Position numbers and translations under genes: made by a program. 64,000 nt of DNA from Paeniglutamicibacter sulfureus (GTDB lineage Bacteria; Actinomycetota; Actinomycetes; Actinomycetales; Micrococcaceae): positions 4,278,001-4,342,000 of the forward strand of contig NZ_BAAAWO010000001.1 in the NCBI RefSeq assembly GCF_039535115.1, in the 5' to 3' direction. The notes under the pieces were generated by a model. It ran no database searches. It was not told the origin of the DNA and was given only the letters and a program-made list of their open reading frames with translations. Below are positions 25,606 to 34,552 of this stretch, piece after piece (within the stretch, counting starts at the first letter, position 1; each line of letters opens with the position of its first letter).

Positions 25606-27408
25606 ATGCGTTTCCAACGTATTTCCAAGGCTGTCGCGGTGGGTGCTGCGCTCGCACTCGCGCTAAGTGCATGTGCCCCTGGCGGCCCCAGTGAAACAGC
25701 CTCGTCCGCACCGGCGGCAGGAGCCAGCGGCAAGTTCAGCGTTGAACCGGCAGACACCGGCCTTGCCGACCTCGGCGATATCACGACCAAGGACGACTCG
25801 GTCAGCTACTCGGTCGGCGCCGAAGACTTCATCAGCTACAACGGCCTGACTCCGCAGTCCTACAGCACCTACAACTCCGCCGTCACCGACAGGCTCTTCG
25901 CCAGCTTCACGTACTTCGGCACCGACGGAAAGGTCTACCCGAACGAGGACCTCGGCTCATACGAGGTCATCAGCGAAGACCCGATGACCGTCAAGTACAC
26001 CATCAATCCCGAGGCCAAGTGGTCCGACGGCACCGACATCACCGTCGCCGACTCGGTGCTTGCCTGGGCCGTACAGAACACGAATCTCGCCGATGGCGAC
26101 AAGCCGCTCTTCGACTCGGTCTCGCAGGACCTGGGCCAGACCATCCCCAAGGGTCCCGAGGGGGATCCGGCCGGCAAGGAATTCACCGTCACCTACGCGA
26201 ACCCCGATCCGGACTTCGCCATCCAGACGATGATCTACAGCCCCGCACACATCGTGGCCAAGGAAGCCGGCATGAGCACCACCGAAATGGTCGATGCCAT
26301 TCGCGCGGGCGACTCCGATGCCCTGAAGGAGGCCGCAAAATTCTGGAACACGGGTTGGAACACCTCCCCGGGCACGCTTCCGGCCGCCGACCTCATTCCC
26401 GTTTCCGGCCCGTACAAGCTGGGCAGCTGGGAAGCCGGACAGTCCATCACCTTGGTGGCCAACGAGAACTACTACGGCACCCCGGCGGCAACCAAGGAAC
26501 TGGTCATTCGCTTTGCCGCACCGGACACCATGGTCCAGGCCCTGCAGAACGGCGACATCGACGTCATCGAACCGCAGCCCACAGTCGACACGCTCGCACA
26601 GCTCACCGCCCTCGGTGACACGGTGCAGGTCCACCAGGGCGACACGCTCACCTGGGAGCACCTCGACTTCAACTTCACCAAGGATGCGCTCTTCGCCGAC
26701 AACCTGGAGCTTCGCAAGGCCTTCGCCATGTGCGTCCCGCGCCAGCAGATCGTCGATAACCTGATCAAACCGCTGAACCCGGAGGCCCAGGTCATGAACA
26801 CCCGCGAGGTCTTCCCGTTCCAGGAAAGCTACGGCGACGTCGTGTCCGCGGCCTACGCCGGACAGTACGACAACGTCGACATCGAAGGCGCCAAGAAGAT
26901 CCTCGAGACCGAAGGGGTCGACAAGCCGGAGGTCCGGATCGGATACTCGGCCCCGAACCCGCGCCGCACCGAAGAAGTGGCCATGATCAAGTCCTCCTGC
27001 GACCAGGCTGGCTTCAACATCGTCGATGCAGGCGACCCGAAGTTCTTCGCCCCGGGCGGCACCCAGGAGCGCGGCGACTACGAGGTGGCACTGTTCGCCT
27101 GGGCCGGATCCGGCCAGATCACCTCCGGCGAGAACATCTACGCCACGGGCAAGCCGCAGAACTACGGCAAGTACTCCAACACCGAGGTCGACGCGGCCTG
27201 GGAACGCCTAACCACCACCCTGGACACCAACGTCCACGCGGAGGAAACCAAGAAGATCGAGAAGCTGCTCTGGGATGACCTCTTCGGCATCCCGCTCTTC
27301 GCCCACCCGGGACTGGGGGCATCCGCCGAGGACGTGCTGAACGTCCGCAAGACGGCCACCCAGAACGGTCTGGTCTGGAACGCGGAACAGTGGGTCCGCG
27401 CCGAATAG
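25606..27408 (+). CDS. Peptide-type ABC transporter substrate-binding lipoprotein, importer 2
   Basis: A 600-residue family 5 binding protein with lipoprotein signal MRFQRISKAVAVGAALALAL followed by SACAP (lipid Cys near 24). The SBP_bac_5 landmarks are YTINPEAKWSDGTDITVADS and the long two-lobe fold with GSWEAGQSITLVANENYYG. It is larger than the importer 1 protein and only distantly similar, suggesting a different ligand. A 10-bp hairpin separates it from the permease genes, as in importer 1. Confidence 0.92.
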   Translation: MRFQRISKAVAVGAALALALSACAPGGPSETASSAPAAGASGKFSVEPADTGLADLGDITTKDDSVSYSVGAEDFISYNGLTPQSYSTYNSAVTDRLFASFTYFGTDGKVYPNEDLGSYEVISEDPMTVKYTINPEAKWSDGTDITVADSVLAWAVQNTNLADGDKPLFDSVSQDLGQTIPKGPEGDPAGKEFTVTYANPDPDFAIQTMIYSPAHIVAKEAGMSTTEMVDAIRAGDSDALKEAAKFWNTGWNTSPGTLPAADLIPVSGPYKLGSWEAGQSITLVANENYYGTPAATKELVIRFAAPDTMVQALQNGDIDVIEPQPTVDTLAQLTALGDTVQVHQGDTLTWEHLDFNFTKDALFADNLELRKAFAMCVPRQQIVDNLIKPLNPEAQVMNTREVFPFQESYGDVVSAAYAGQYDNVDIEGAKKILETEGVDKPEVRIGYSAPNPRRTEEVAMIKSSCDQAGFNIVDAGDPKFFAPGGTQERGDYEVALFAWAGSGQITSGENIYATGKPQNYGKYSNTEVDAAWERLTTTLDTNVHAEETKKIEKLLWDDLFGIPLFAHPGLGASAEDVLNVRKTATQNGLVWNAEQWVRAE

Positions 27409-27431
27409 CCGACTGACGGAAAACGGCAACA

Positions 27432-27468
27432 ACGTGGGGCCTGGCGCAACCAGCGTCGGGCCCCACGT
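27432..27468 (+). terminator. Hairpin between binding-protein and permease genes, importer 2
   Basis: ACGTGGGGCC pairs perfectly with GGCCCCACGT, with further pairing inside (TGGCG/CGTCG). No T run. By position it matches the attenuating terminator of importer 1. Confidence 0.6.
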
Positions 27469-27521
27469 GTCCGTCGGCCCACGGGCCGCGGACACATCGG
27501 CTAGAAAGGTAGCTACTTGCA

Positions 27522-29039
27522 GTGTTGAGATTTATTCTCCGCAGGCTGGGCGCGTCGATAGGGATCCTGTTTGCGGCCTCGCTCCTGCTCTACGTCCTCG
27601 TGATCAACTCCGGCGACCCGCTGGCGGAGCTCCGGGAAAGCAACGCGGAAAACCGCGAAACCCTGATGCAGCAACGCATCACCTTCATGAACCTGGACAT
27701 GCCCTGGTACCAGCGCTACTGGACCTGGCTGGTGGGTGTGGGCAAGTGCTTCGCCCTCCAATGCGACCTGGGCACCAGCCGCCAGGGCGTGGATGTCGGG
27801 GCGCTGCTGAGCCTGGCCGCCAGCTCCACGCTGCGCCTGGTGCTGCTGGCCACGGTACTGGCAGCGATCCTCGGCATCGCCATCGGCGTGCTGACGGCGG
27901 TCCGCCAATACTCGGGACTGGACTACGGCGTCACCTTCATGACCTTCCTCTTCTTCTCTCTTCCGGTCTTCTGGGCAGCCGTGCTGCTGAAGGAATACCT
28001 GGCCATTGGCTACAACGACTGGATGCGCGACCCGGCCTTCTCGCCGCTGCAGATAGCGGCGATCGCGCTGCTGGTCGGCTTCCTGATGCAGATCTTCCTG
28101 GCCGGCCCGCTCAAGCGGCGCATCATCACCTTCGCCGTGGCAGCCGGATTCGTTGCCGTCGTCATCCCTTACCTCACCTGGCTGAACTTCTTCCGCTTCC
28201 CGCAACTGGGATTCGGCGGAGTGCTGGTGCTGGGGCTCGGCGTGGCACTGAGCGGGACCGCCATGACGGTGGGCCTGCGGAACACCAAGGTGCTCTACCC
28301 GGCGCTGGCGACGGTGGCGCTGGGCGCGGTCGTCTACTACCTGGCCTTCGGCGTGCTGGAGAACCCGAACTGGTTCGTCCTCGTCGGCGGCGGCATCCTG
28401 GCAGTGCTCATCCCTGCCCTCCTGGGCAAGTACATGGGGGCGCACCTTCGCGGTCCCGCCATGGGCGTCTCGGTGGCCACCGGACTGGTCATGGCCGGGC
28501 TGACCACCCTTGACCACATTTTCCGTGCCTGGCCCGGCTTCCTGCTCCTCAAGCCTCGGCCGATCGCCACCATCGGTTCGCAGACCCCGAACTTCGCCGG
28601 GACCTTCTGGGAGGACTTCCTGGACAAGGGGACCCAGTTGCTGCTGCCCACCATCCTGCTGGCCATCATCTCGCTGGCGAGCTACAGCCGCTACACCCGC
28701 TCCTCGATGCTGGAAGTCGGACAGCAGGACTACATCCGCACCGCCCGGTCCAAGGGATTGAGCGAACGCACGGTGATTTTCCGCCACGCCTTCCGCAACG
28801 CCATGATCCCCATCGCCACCATCGCCGCCTTCGACTTCGCCGGGTTGATCGGCGGGGCGGTGATCACCGAATCGGTCTTCGGCTGGAAGGGCATGGGCGA
28901 ATTGTTCCGGACCGGCCTGCTGCAAGTGGACCCGGCCCCGGTCATGGCCTTCTTCCTGGTGACGGGAACCGCCGCGGTCGTGTTCAACATGCTGGCCGAC
29001 ATCTTCTACGCAATTCTGGATCCGAGGATCAGGGTATGA
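27522..29039 (+). CDS. ABC transporter permease, DppB type, with extra internal membrane segment block, importer 2
   Basis: A 505-residue permease, much longer than the 300-340 of ordinary DppB. Residues 1-165 match the N-terminal half (LLYVLVINSGDP, TLRLVLLATVLAAILGIAIG, SLPVFWAAVLL). Residues from about 335 match the C-terminal half with EAA loop QDYIRTARSKGLSERTVI and TESVFGWKGMGELFRTG. Between them are about 165 residues with roughly five extra hydrophobic helices (such as GFVAVVIPYLTWLNFF and GAVVYYLAFGVL). Start GTG 27522 with AGAAAGG about ten bases upstream; TTG 27525 is the next codon. The EAA loop is intact, so it should couple to the ATPase. Confidence 0.9.
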   Translation: MLRFILRRLGASIGILFAASLLLYVLVINSGDPLAELRESNAENRETLMQQRITFMNLDMPWYQRYWTWLVGVGKCFALQCDLGTSRQGVDVGALLSLAASSTLRLVLLATVLAAILGIAIGVLTAVRQYSGLDYGVTFMTFLFFSLPVFWAAVLLKEYLAIGYNDWMRDPAFSPLQIAAIALLVGFLMQIFLAGPLKRRIITFAVAAGFVAVVIPYLTWLNFFRFPQLGFGGVLVLGLGVALSGTAMTVGLRNTKVLYPALATVALGAVVYYLAFGVLENPNWFVLVGGGILAVLIPALLGKYMGAHLRGPAMGVSVATGLVMAGLTTLDHIFRAWPGFLLLKPRPIATIGSQTPNFAGTFWEDFLDKGTQLLLPTILLAIISLASYSRYTRSSMLEVGQQDYIRTARSKGLSERTVIFRHAFRNAMIPIATIAAFDFAGLIGGAVITESVFGWKGMGELFRTGLLQVDPAPVMAFFLVTGTAAVVFNMLADIFYAILDPRIRV

Positions 29040-29079
29040 ACCAGCACACGAACCACCACAACGCACGGGAGGGCCGGCG

Positions 29080-30120
29080 ATGACCATCGAGAAAGAACCG
29101 ACCGAAACCCCGGCCGTCCTGCTGGCCGAGGCCGAGGACGCGGCGTTGGCGCGCAAGGACAGCGTCTCGCTCAGCCAGGGCCAACTGGTCCGCCGCCGCT
29201 TCTTCGCCCACCGGGCCGCCATGATATCGACGGTGGTGCTGGCCTTCATTGCCGTCATGGCCTTCACCTCCATCGGCTATGCGGGCATCCCGGGCTGGTG
29301 GGACAAGGACTACACGCTGGCCGGATCCGTCGTCGACGGGGGACGTCCCACGCTTTCGCTGATCCCGGGCTGGCTCGGCGGGGAGGGGCTGCGCTGGGGC
29401 GAGAACCCGTTCGGCCAGGACTCCACGGGCAAGGACTACTTCGCGCTGGTGATGCGCGGAACCCAGCAGTCGATCATCATCGCCGTCATTGTCGGGTTCG
29501 TGGCCACCGTGATCGGTGCCGTCGTCGGCGCCGTGGCCGGATACTACCGCGGCTGGGTCGATGCGGTGCTGATGCGCATGACCGACCTGTTCATCGTGAT
29601 TCCGCTGCTGGTCCTCGCCGCCGTGCTGGGCCAGATCGCCTCGCGCTCGGGCAACACCACCGTGGCCCTGGCCCTGGTGCTGGGGCTGGTGACCTGGACC
29701 GGCCTGGCCAGACTGGTGCGCGGCGAGGTGCTCTCGCTGCGTGAACGCGAATACGTCGCGGCCGCCCAGTCCATGGGGGCCAAGACCAGCCGGGTGATCT
29801 TCAAGCACCTGCTGCCCAATACCATCGGCGTCATCGTGGTGAACGCGACGTTCGCCATCGCCGGGGCCATCCTGCTGGAGACCTCGCTGTCCTACCTCGG
29901 CTTCGGGGTGAAGGCCCCGGACTCCTCCCTGGGCCTGCTCATCAGCCAGTACCAGAACGCCTTCACCAACCGCCCGTGGCTGTTCTGGTGGCCGGGCATG
30001 ATCATCCTGGCGATCGCGCTGAGCGTGAACTTCCTGGGCGACGGGCTGCGCGATGCCTTTGACCCGCGCCAGACCCGCAAGGCCAGGCGCCGCAAGCAGA
30101 AAGACGAGGTTTCCGAATGA
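29080..30120 (+). CDS. ABC transporter permease, DppC type, importer 2
   Basis: A 346-residue permease with a hydrophilic N terminus (about 45 residues), a first helix ISTVVLAFIAVMAFTSIGYA, an external loop that includes GQDSTGKDYFALVMRG, five further helices, and EAA loop EYVAAAQSMGAKTSRVI. It ends in a basic tail (RKARRRKQKDEVSE). The start ATG 29080 is 40 bases after the long permease. It overlaps the ATPase gene by four bases (ATGA). Confidence 0.92.
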   Translation: MTIEKEPTETPAVLLAEAEDAALARKDSVSLSQGQLVRRRFFAHRAAMISTVVLAFIAVMAFTSIGYAGIPGWWDKDYTLAGSVVDGGRPTLSLIPGWLGGEGLRWGENPFGQDSTGKDYFALVMRGTQQSIIIAVIVGFVATVIGAVVGAVAGYYRGWVDAVLMRMTDLFIVIPLLVLAAVLGQIASRSGNTTVALALVLGLVTWTGLARLVRGEVLSLREREYVAAAQSMGAKTSRVIFKHLLPNTIGVIVVNATFAIAGAILLETSLSYLGFGVKAPDSSLGLLISQYQNAFTNRPWLFWWPGMIILAIALSVNFLGDGLRDAFDPRQTRKARRRKQKDEVSE

Positions 30121-31820
30121 GCATCTCCGCACCATCGGCAGGCGATCGGTCCACGGCGCTGAGCTTTGAGAACCTGTCCGTCTCCTTCGAGACGGAGTTC
30201 TCCGACGTGCACGCCGTCAAGGGACTTTCCCTGGAGGTATACCCCGGCGAGGTCGTGGCCCTGGTGGGTGAATCCGGCTCCGGCAAGTCGGTCACCTCCA
30301 CCGCCGCCATCGGCCTGCTGCCCTCCAACGCCTACATCACCGGCAGGGCCCTGGTGGGCGGGGTCAACGTGGTGGGCCTGGCGGAGAACAAGATGCGCAA
30401 GATGCGCGCCACGGACATTGCCATGGTCTTCCAGGAACCGATGACCGCGCTGAACCCGGTGCTCACCATCGAGCGCCAGCTCACCGAATCCCTGGAGCTG
30501 CACGGACTGGCCTATGGCAAGGATGCCACCCGTCGCGCCATCGAACTGCTGGAAATGGTCGGCATCCCCGATCCGGCCAAGCGCATCAGGCAGTACCCGC
30601 ACCAGTTCTCCGGCGGCCAGCGCCAACGCATCGTGATCGCCATGGCGATCTCTTGCGACCCGAAGGTCATCATCGCCGACGAACCGACCACCGCCCTGGA
30701 CGTGACGGTGCAGGCGGAGATCCTTGACTTGCTGCGCGAGCTCAAGGACAAGCTGAACACCGGCATCCTGCTGATCACCCACAACATGGGCGTGGTCGCG
30801 GACCTGGCCGACCGGGTGGCGGTGATGTTCCACGGGTCGCTGGTGGAAACCGGCACCGTGGACCAGGTGCTCAACCACCCGGAACACCCCTACACGCAGA
30901 AGCTGCTGGCCTCGGTGCCCAGGCTGGAGGCGGTGGACGTGACGGCGGAGTGGGTGCCCGAGCCGGAGGCACCCCTGGACGCGGACCGCGAGCTGGTTCT
31001 CGAGGCCAGGAACCTGGTGCTCGAATACGACATGCGCGGCACCAAGTTCCGGGCCGTGGACGACCTGTCCTTCGAGTTGGGGCGCGGACAGATCCTGGGC
31101 ATCGTGGGGGAGTCGGGCTCCGGAAAGTCGACGGTGGCCAAGGCCGTGCTGGGGTTGCTGCCCGTGGCCTCGGGGGTGCTGGCCGTCCAGGGAACCAACC
31201 TCGCGACGCTGCCGCCCAAGGCAGCGCGGGCCATCCGCGCGAAGATCGGGGTCATCTTCCAGGACCCCGCGGCATCGCTGAACCCGCGTTTCCCGATCGG
31301 CGACTGCATCACCGAACCCATGGTGGTGCACAAGGTCGGCAACCGCGCCGAGCGCATCCGGCGCGCCTCCGAGCTGCTCGAGGCCGTGCACCTGCCGCGC
31401 ACGGTGATCAACCGCTACCCGCACGAGCTCTCCGGCGGCCAGCGCCAGCGCGTGTGCATCGCCCGGGCGCTGACCCTTGACCCGGAGCTGCTGATCGCCG
31501 ACGAGCCGACCAGTGCACTGGATGTCTCGGTGCAGGCGGCGGTGCTGGAGATGATCCAGGAACTGCAGGCCCGCTACGAGTTCGCCTGCCTCTTCGTCAG
31601 CCACGACCTGGCCGTGGTGGACCTGCTGGCGCACCGCGTGGTGGTCATGAAGGACGGCAAATCGGTGGAACAGGGCAGGGTGGCAGACGTGTTGCATGCA
31701 CCGCAGCACGACTACACCCGCCGGCTGCTGGCCGCGGCCCCGGTTCCGGAGCCCGGCGAACAAGCTATCCGCCGGGAGGCGCGCCGCCTGCTGCTCGAAG
31801 TGGAGACCCCGGGGAAGTAG
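30117..31820 (+). CDS. Double ABC ATPase (DppD-DppF fusion), importer 2
   Basis: A 567-residue fusion of two ATPases. Domain 1: GESGSGKSV, signature FSGGQRQRIVIA, Walker B VIIADEPTTALD. Domain 2 (about 295 on): GESGSGKST, LSGGQRQRVCIA, LLIADEPTSALD. Each has the oligopeptide-transporter C-terminal pattern (HPEHPYTQKLLAS, PQHDYTRRLLAAA). It is orthologous in layout to the importer 1 ATPase, but the sequences are well diverged, so the tandem arrangement is not a recent duplication. Confidence 0.93.
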   Translation: MSISAPSAGDRSTALSFENLSVSFETEFSDVHAVKGLSLEVYPGEVVALVGESGSGKSVTSTAAIGLLPSNAYITGRALVGGVNVVGLAENKMRKMRATDIAMVFQEPMTALNPVLTIERQLTESLELHGLAYGKDATRRAIELLEMVGIPDPAKRIRQYPHQFSGGQRQRIVIAMAISCDPKVIIADEPTTALDVTVQAEILDLLRELKDKLNTGILLITHNMGVVADLADRVAVMFHGSLVETGTVDQVLNHPEHPYTQKLLASVPRLEAVDVTAEWVPEPEAPLDADRELVLEARNLVLEYDMRGTKFRAVDDLSFELGRGQILGIVGESGSGKSTVAKAVLGLLPVASGVLAVQGTNLATLPPKAARAIRAKIGVIFQDPAASLNPRFPIGDCITEPMVVHKVGNRAERIRRASELLEAVHLPRTVINRYPHELSGGQRQRVCIARALTLDPELLIADEPTSALDVSVQAAVLEMIQELQARYEFACLFVSHDLAVVDLLAHRVVVMKDGKSVEQGRVADVLHAPQHDYTRRLLAAAPVPEPGEQAIRREARRLLLEVETPGK

Positions 31821-31838
31821 GGGGTCATCCGCACATGC

Positions 31839-31883
31839 CAACGGCCGGGTCCCCCCCGAAGAAGGGGAGAATCCCGGCCGTTG
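31839..31883. terminator. Terminator hairpin between importer 2 and convergent GNAT gene
   Basis: CAACGGCCGGG pairs with CCCGGCCGTTG; the interior CCCC/GGGG can pair further. No T tract on the + side. It separates convergent transcripts. Confidence 0.65.
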
Positions 31884-31920
31884 CCGTGCCCCCGGCGGGG
31901 GCGAAGACTGCGGGGAGGAG

Positions 31921-32391
31921 CTAGCTGAGCTCCATGATGAATTCCTTCACGACCGCGGCGCGGGCGTTGGAGAAATCGGCAGACTCCTCGATGACCTTGA
32001 AACCACGCCGTTCCAGGACCTTGATGGAGCCGATGTTGTCCTGCGGCACGCGGGCGCGCAGCGGACGTGCCGTGTATTCGGCCAGGAACGCGTCCACGGC
32101 CGAGGTGGTGATGCCCTGGCCCCAGTAACGGCTGGCGGTCCAGAAGCTGATCTCCGGGATGGTGTCGTTTTCGAAGACCAGGATCGAACCGGCGACTTCT
32201 CCGTTGTGTTCGATGGTGCGCACAATGACCTTGGGATCGTTGATGATCGAACCCCAGTGGTGGTCGAAGACCCCGCGGTCCGCCGGGTTGCGGGCCGTGA
32301 AGGCAGCCATGAGATTGGCTTCGGGGTCCTGCTGGTGTTCGAAGAACTGGTCCAGGTCTTCGGGCTGCAAAGGCCGTAGCTGCACGGTCAC
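31921..32391 (-). CDS. GNAT-family N-acetyltransferase
   Basis: A 156-residue RimJ/RimL-like GNAT: starts MTVQLRPLQPEDLDQFFEH, has the acetyl-CoA pyrophosphate-binding motif YWGQGITTSAVDAF, and ends with the usual NIGSIKVLERRGFKVIEE pattern. These enzymes acetylate amino groups of proteins, antibiotics or metabolites; the acceptor is unknown. It lies 31 bases downstream of the TetR gene in the same direction and may be co-transcribed with it. Confidence 0.88.
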   Translation of the reverse strand: MTVQLRPLQPEDLDQFFEHQQDPEANLMAAFTARNPADRGVFDHHWGSIINDPKVIVRTIEHNGEVAGSILVFENDTIPEISFWTASRYWGQGITTSAVDAFLAEYTARPLRARVPQDNIGSIKVLERRGFKVIEESADFSNARAAVVKEFIMELS

Positions 32392-32422
32392 TGCCTCTCT
32401 AGTTGTGGTGATCGTCTAGGTC

Positions 32423-33037
32423 CTAGCCTACCGGTGTGAACAGGGCGGATGCCGCCATCTGGTTCAGCAGCCTGCGCAATCCCGCCTTGGAGGTGCGCGG
32501 GGAGTGCGCGGAATGCGCTGTTGAGTTGAGCAATCCGAAGGCGGCGTGGGCCCGGAAGCGGATGACGGCGTTGGTCTCCTGCGGGTGGATCCGGTGCAGT
32601 TGCTCGGTCCACAGGGCGATGTATTCGCGCTGCAGTTTGCGCACCAATTGCAGTTCGGGGGCCGGCAGGGTTTCCAGGTTCCGGTCCTGGACCTGGATGA
32701 TGTCCGGACGGGCCAACGCGAAATCCGTGTGGAAGGCAATCAGCCGCTTCAACGTCTCGGCGGCGGTGTCGCCGGTGGCGGCAACCTCCCGGCCGCCGTC
32801 CAGAAGGTCCTGGCTGACCCCCACCAACAAGGCAATGAGGACCGCCGGCTTTCCCGAAAAGTGGCGGTATACGGCGGGGCCGCTGATGCCGCAGGCGGCC
32901 CCGAGGTCCTCGAGCGAGACCCCAGCGTAGCCGTGGATGGCAAAGAGCCGGGTTGCCTCGGACAGTAGGTCTTCGCGTCGCTGCGCCTTGGCGCGTTCGC
33001 GGTCGGTCGCCGTGACGTCCTTGGGATGTGAACTCAC
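32423..33037 (-). CDS. TetR-family regulator next to acyl-CoA dehydrogenase
   Basis: About 204 residues. The N-terminal HTH (RREDLLSEATRLFAIHGYAG, LEDLGAACGISGPAVYRHFS) is standard TetR; the C-terminal ligand domain resembles acyl-CoA-responsive TetR proteins. GTG 33037 is chosen because AAGGAG lies nine bases before it; the ATG at 33055 overlaps that ribosome site. It is divergent from the acyl-CoA dehydrogenase, and two inverted repeats lie in the shared intergenic region, so it most likely represses that gene and itself. Confidence 0.85.
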   Translation of the reverse strand: MSSHPKDVTATDRERAKAQRREDLLSEATRLFAIHGYAGVSLEDLGAACGISGPAVYRHFSGKPAVLIALLVGVSQDLLDGGREVAATGDTAAETLKRLIAFHTDFALARPDIIQVQDRNLETLPAPELQLVRKLQREYIALWTEQLHRIHPQETNAVIRFRAHAAFGLLNSTAHSAHSPRTSKAGLRRLLNQMAASALFTPVG

Positions 33038-33089
33038 GCTCCACCGCTCCTTCATGCTTCTGCCAGGCCCGCCAAAGGCCGCTGATACT

Positions 33090-33113
33090 ACTTGTCCGGG
33101 AGGCTGGACAAGT
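33090..33113. promoter_or_regulatory. Candidate operator 1, TetR / acyl-CoA dehydrogenase region
   Basis: ACTTGTCC and GGACAAGT form a perfect 8-bp inverted repeat with an 8-base spacer (GGGAGGCT), 53 bases upstream of the TetR start. Confidence 0.5.
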
Positions 33114-33141
33114 GTGCCGTACGCCACTAGCCTCGGACTCA

Positions 33142-33157
33142 GTTAATGATCACTAAC
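33142..33157. promoter_or_regulatory. Candidate operator 2, TetR / acyl-CoA dehydrogenase region
   Basis: GTTAATGATCACTAAC is a 16-bp palindrome with one mismatched pair (consensus half GTTAGTGA). This AT-rich shape is like binding sites of TetR proteins that control fatty-acid or branched-chain acyl-CoA degradation. It lies 122 bases upstream of the dehydrogenase start. Confidence 0.5.
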
Positions 33158-33278
33158 AATACGTGGTCAATGGACAAAGCCCAAGCGGCGCGCAACCGCG
33201 CACCGTTCGGCGGTGCGGCCCACCCGGCCGCCGGCCACCGGGCATCCACGCCTACCAGCGAAAGGGGCACCGGGGAAC

Positions 33279-34442
33279 ATGATCAACCTGGAACTCAACG
33301 AGGACTACGCGGAACTCGCCAAGACGGTGCGCGAGTTCGCCAACGAGGTCGTGGCGCCGGTATCGGCCAAGCACGATGCTGCGCATTCCTTCCCCTATGG
33401 GGTGATCGCCCAGATGGCGCAGATGGGCCTGTTCGGGCTGCCCTTCGGCGAGGACGTGGGCGGCATGGGCGGGGACTACTTCGCGCTCTCGCTGGCCATC
33501 GAGGAACTGGCGCGGGTCGACCAGTCGGTCGCCATCACCCTGGAGGCGGGAGTCAGCCTGGGCGCCATGCCCATCCACCGCTTCGGCACCCAGGAGCAGA
33601 AGGAACGCTGGCTTCCGGCGCTGTGCTCGGGCCAGGAACTGGCCGGGTTCGGGCTGACCGAAGCCGGTGCGGGCTCCGATGCAGGGGGCACGGCCACCAC
33701 CGCCGCCCTGGCGGACGGGTCATGGGTCATCAACGGATCCAAGGAATTCATCACCAACTCCGGCACCGACATCTCCACCCTGGTGACGGTCACCGCCGTC
33801 ACCGGCACCATGAAAAAAGCCGACGGCTCCATCGCCAAGGAGATCTCCACGATCCTGGTGCCGCGCGACACCGCGGGGTACACCGTGGACCCCGCCTATG
33901 ACAAGGTCGGGTGGCGCGCCTCCGACACCCACCCGCTGAGGTTTGAGAACGCCACGGTGCCCGAGGAAAACCTGCTGGGGGAGCGCGGGCGCGGCTACGC
34001 AAACTTCCTGTCCATCCTCGACGAGGGACGCATCGCCATCGCGGCGCTGGGCACCGGGGCGGCCCAGGGCTGCCTGGACGAGGCCACCGCCTACGCCAAG
34101 ACCCGGACGACCTTCGGGCGCTCCATCGGTTCCAACCAGGGGATCTCCTTCAAGATCGCGCGGATGGCCGCCCGGGTGCACACCTCGCGCCTGGCCTATT
34201 ATGCGGCGGCGGCCAAGATGCTGGCGGGCCAGGATTTCAAAACCGAGGCGGCGATAGCCAAGCTGGTTGCCGGGGAGGCCGCCATGGACAACGCGCGCGA
34301 TGCCACGCAGATCTTCGGCGGCTACGGGTTCATGAACGAGTCACTGGTGGCCAGGCACTACCGGGATTCGAAGATCCTGGAAATCGGCGAGGGAACCACC
34401 GAGGTCCAGTTGCTGCTCATCGCCCGCTCGCTGGGATTGTAG
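33279..34442 (+). CDS. Acyl-CoA dehydrogenase
   Basis: A 387-residue FAD enzyme introducing the alpha-beta double bond in acyl-CoA. Landmarks are FGLTEAGAGSDAGG (signature 1), WVINGSKEFITNSG, the QIFGGYGFMNESLVARHYRD signature 2 region, and the catalytic glutamate in IGEGTTEVQ. Length is normal. The start ATG 33279 follows GGGGAA; the open frame before it lacks family similarity. With a TetR regulator and a MaoC hydratase alongside, degradation of a short-chain or branched acyl-CoA is likely; the substrate is not certain. Confidence 0.92.
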   Translation: MINLELNEDYAELAKTVREFANEVVAPVSAKHDAAHSFPYGVIAQMAQMGLFGLPFGEDVGGMGGDYFALSLAIEELARVDQSVAITLEAGVSLGAMPIHRFGTQEQKERWLPALCSGQELAGFGLTEAGAGSDAGGTATTAALADGSWVINGSKEFITNSGTDISTLVTVTAVTGTMKKADGSIAKEISTILVPRDTAGYTVDPAYDKVGWRASDTHPLRFENATVPEENLLGERGRGYANFLSILDEGRIAIAALGTGAAQGCLDEATAYAKTRTTFGRSIGSNQGISFKIARMAARVHTSRLAYYAAAAKMLAGQDFKTEAAIAKLVAGEAAMDNARDATQIFGGYGFMNESLVARHYRDSKILEIGEGTTEVQLLLIARSLGL

Positions 34443-34493
34443 GGATCACGGCCGGCGGGCCGGGAAGTTTGTAGGATGGCAAGACAAAGGGGA

Positions 34494-34520
34494 TTGACCG
34501 GCGCCCGCGGGGCCGGTCAA
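34494..34520 (+). promoter_or_regulatory. Hairpin between acyl-CoA dehydrogenase and MaoC genes
   Basis: TTGACCGGC pairs with GCCGGTCAA around an 8-base loop, without a T tract. A possible -10 (TAGGAT near 34472) lies upstream, so the MaoC gene may have its own promoter and this hairpin would be in its leader. Confidence 0.35.
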
Positions 34521-34552
34521 CCGCACACAAGCACGAGGGGTGCGTGAGGTAC

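Noticed and set aside
27525..27527. TTG as start of the long permease
   Set aside because: GTG 27522 directly precedes it with equally good ribosome-site spacing; the difference is one residue.
27513..29273. 586-residue minus-strand frame opposite the long permease
   Set aside because: His/Gly/Asp-rich shadow without domains; the + strand frame has clear permease features and coupled neighbours.
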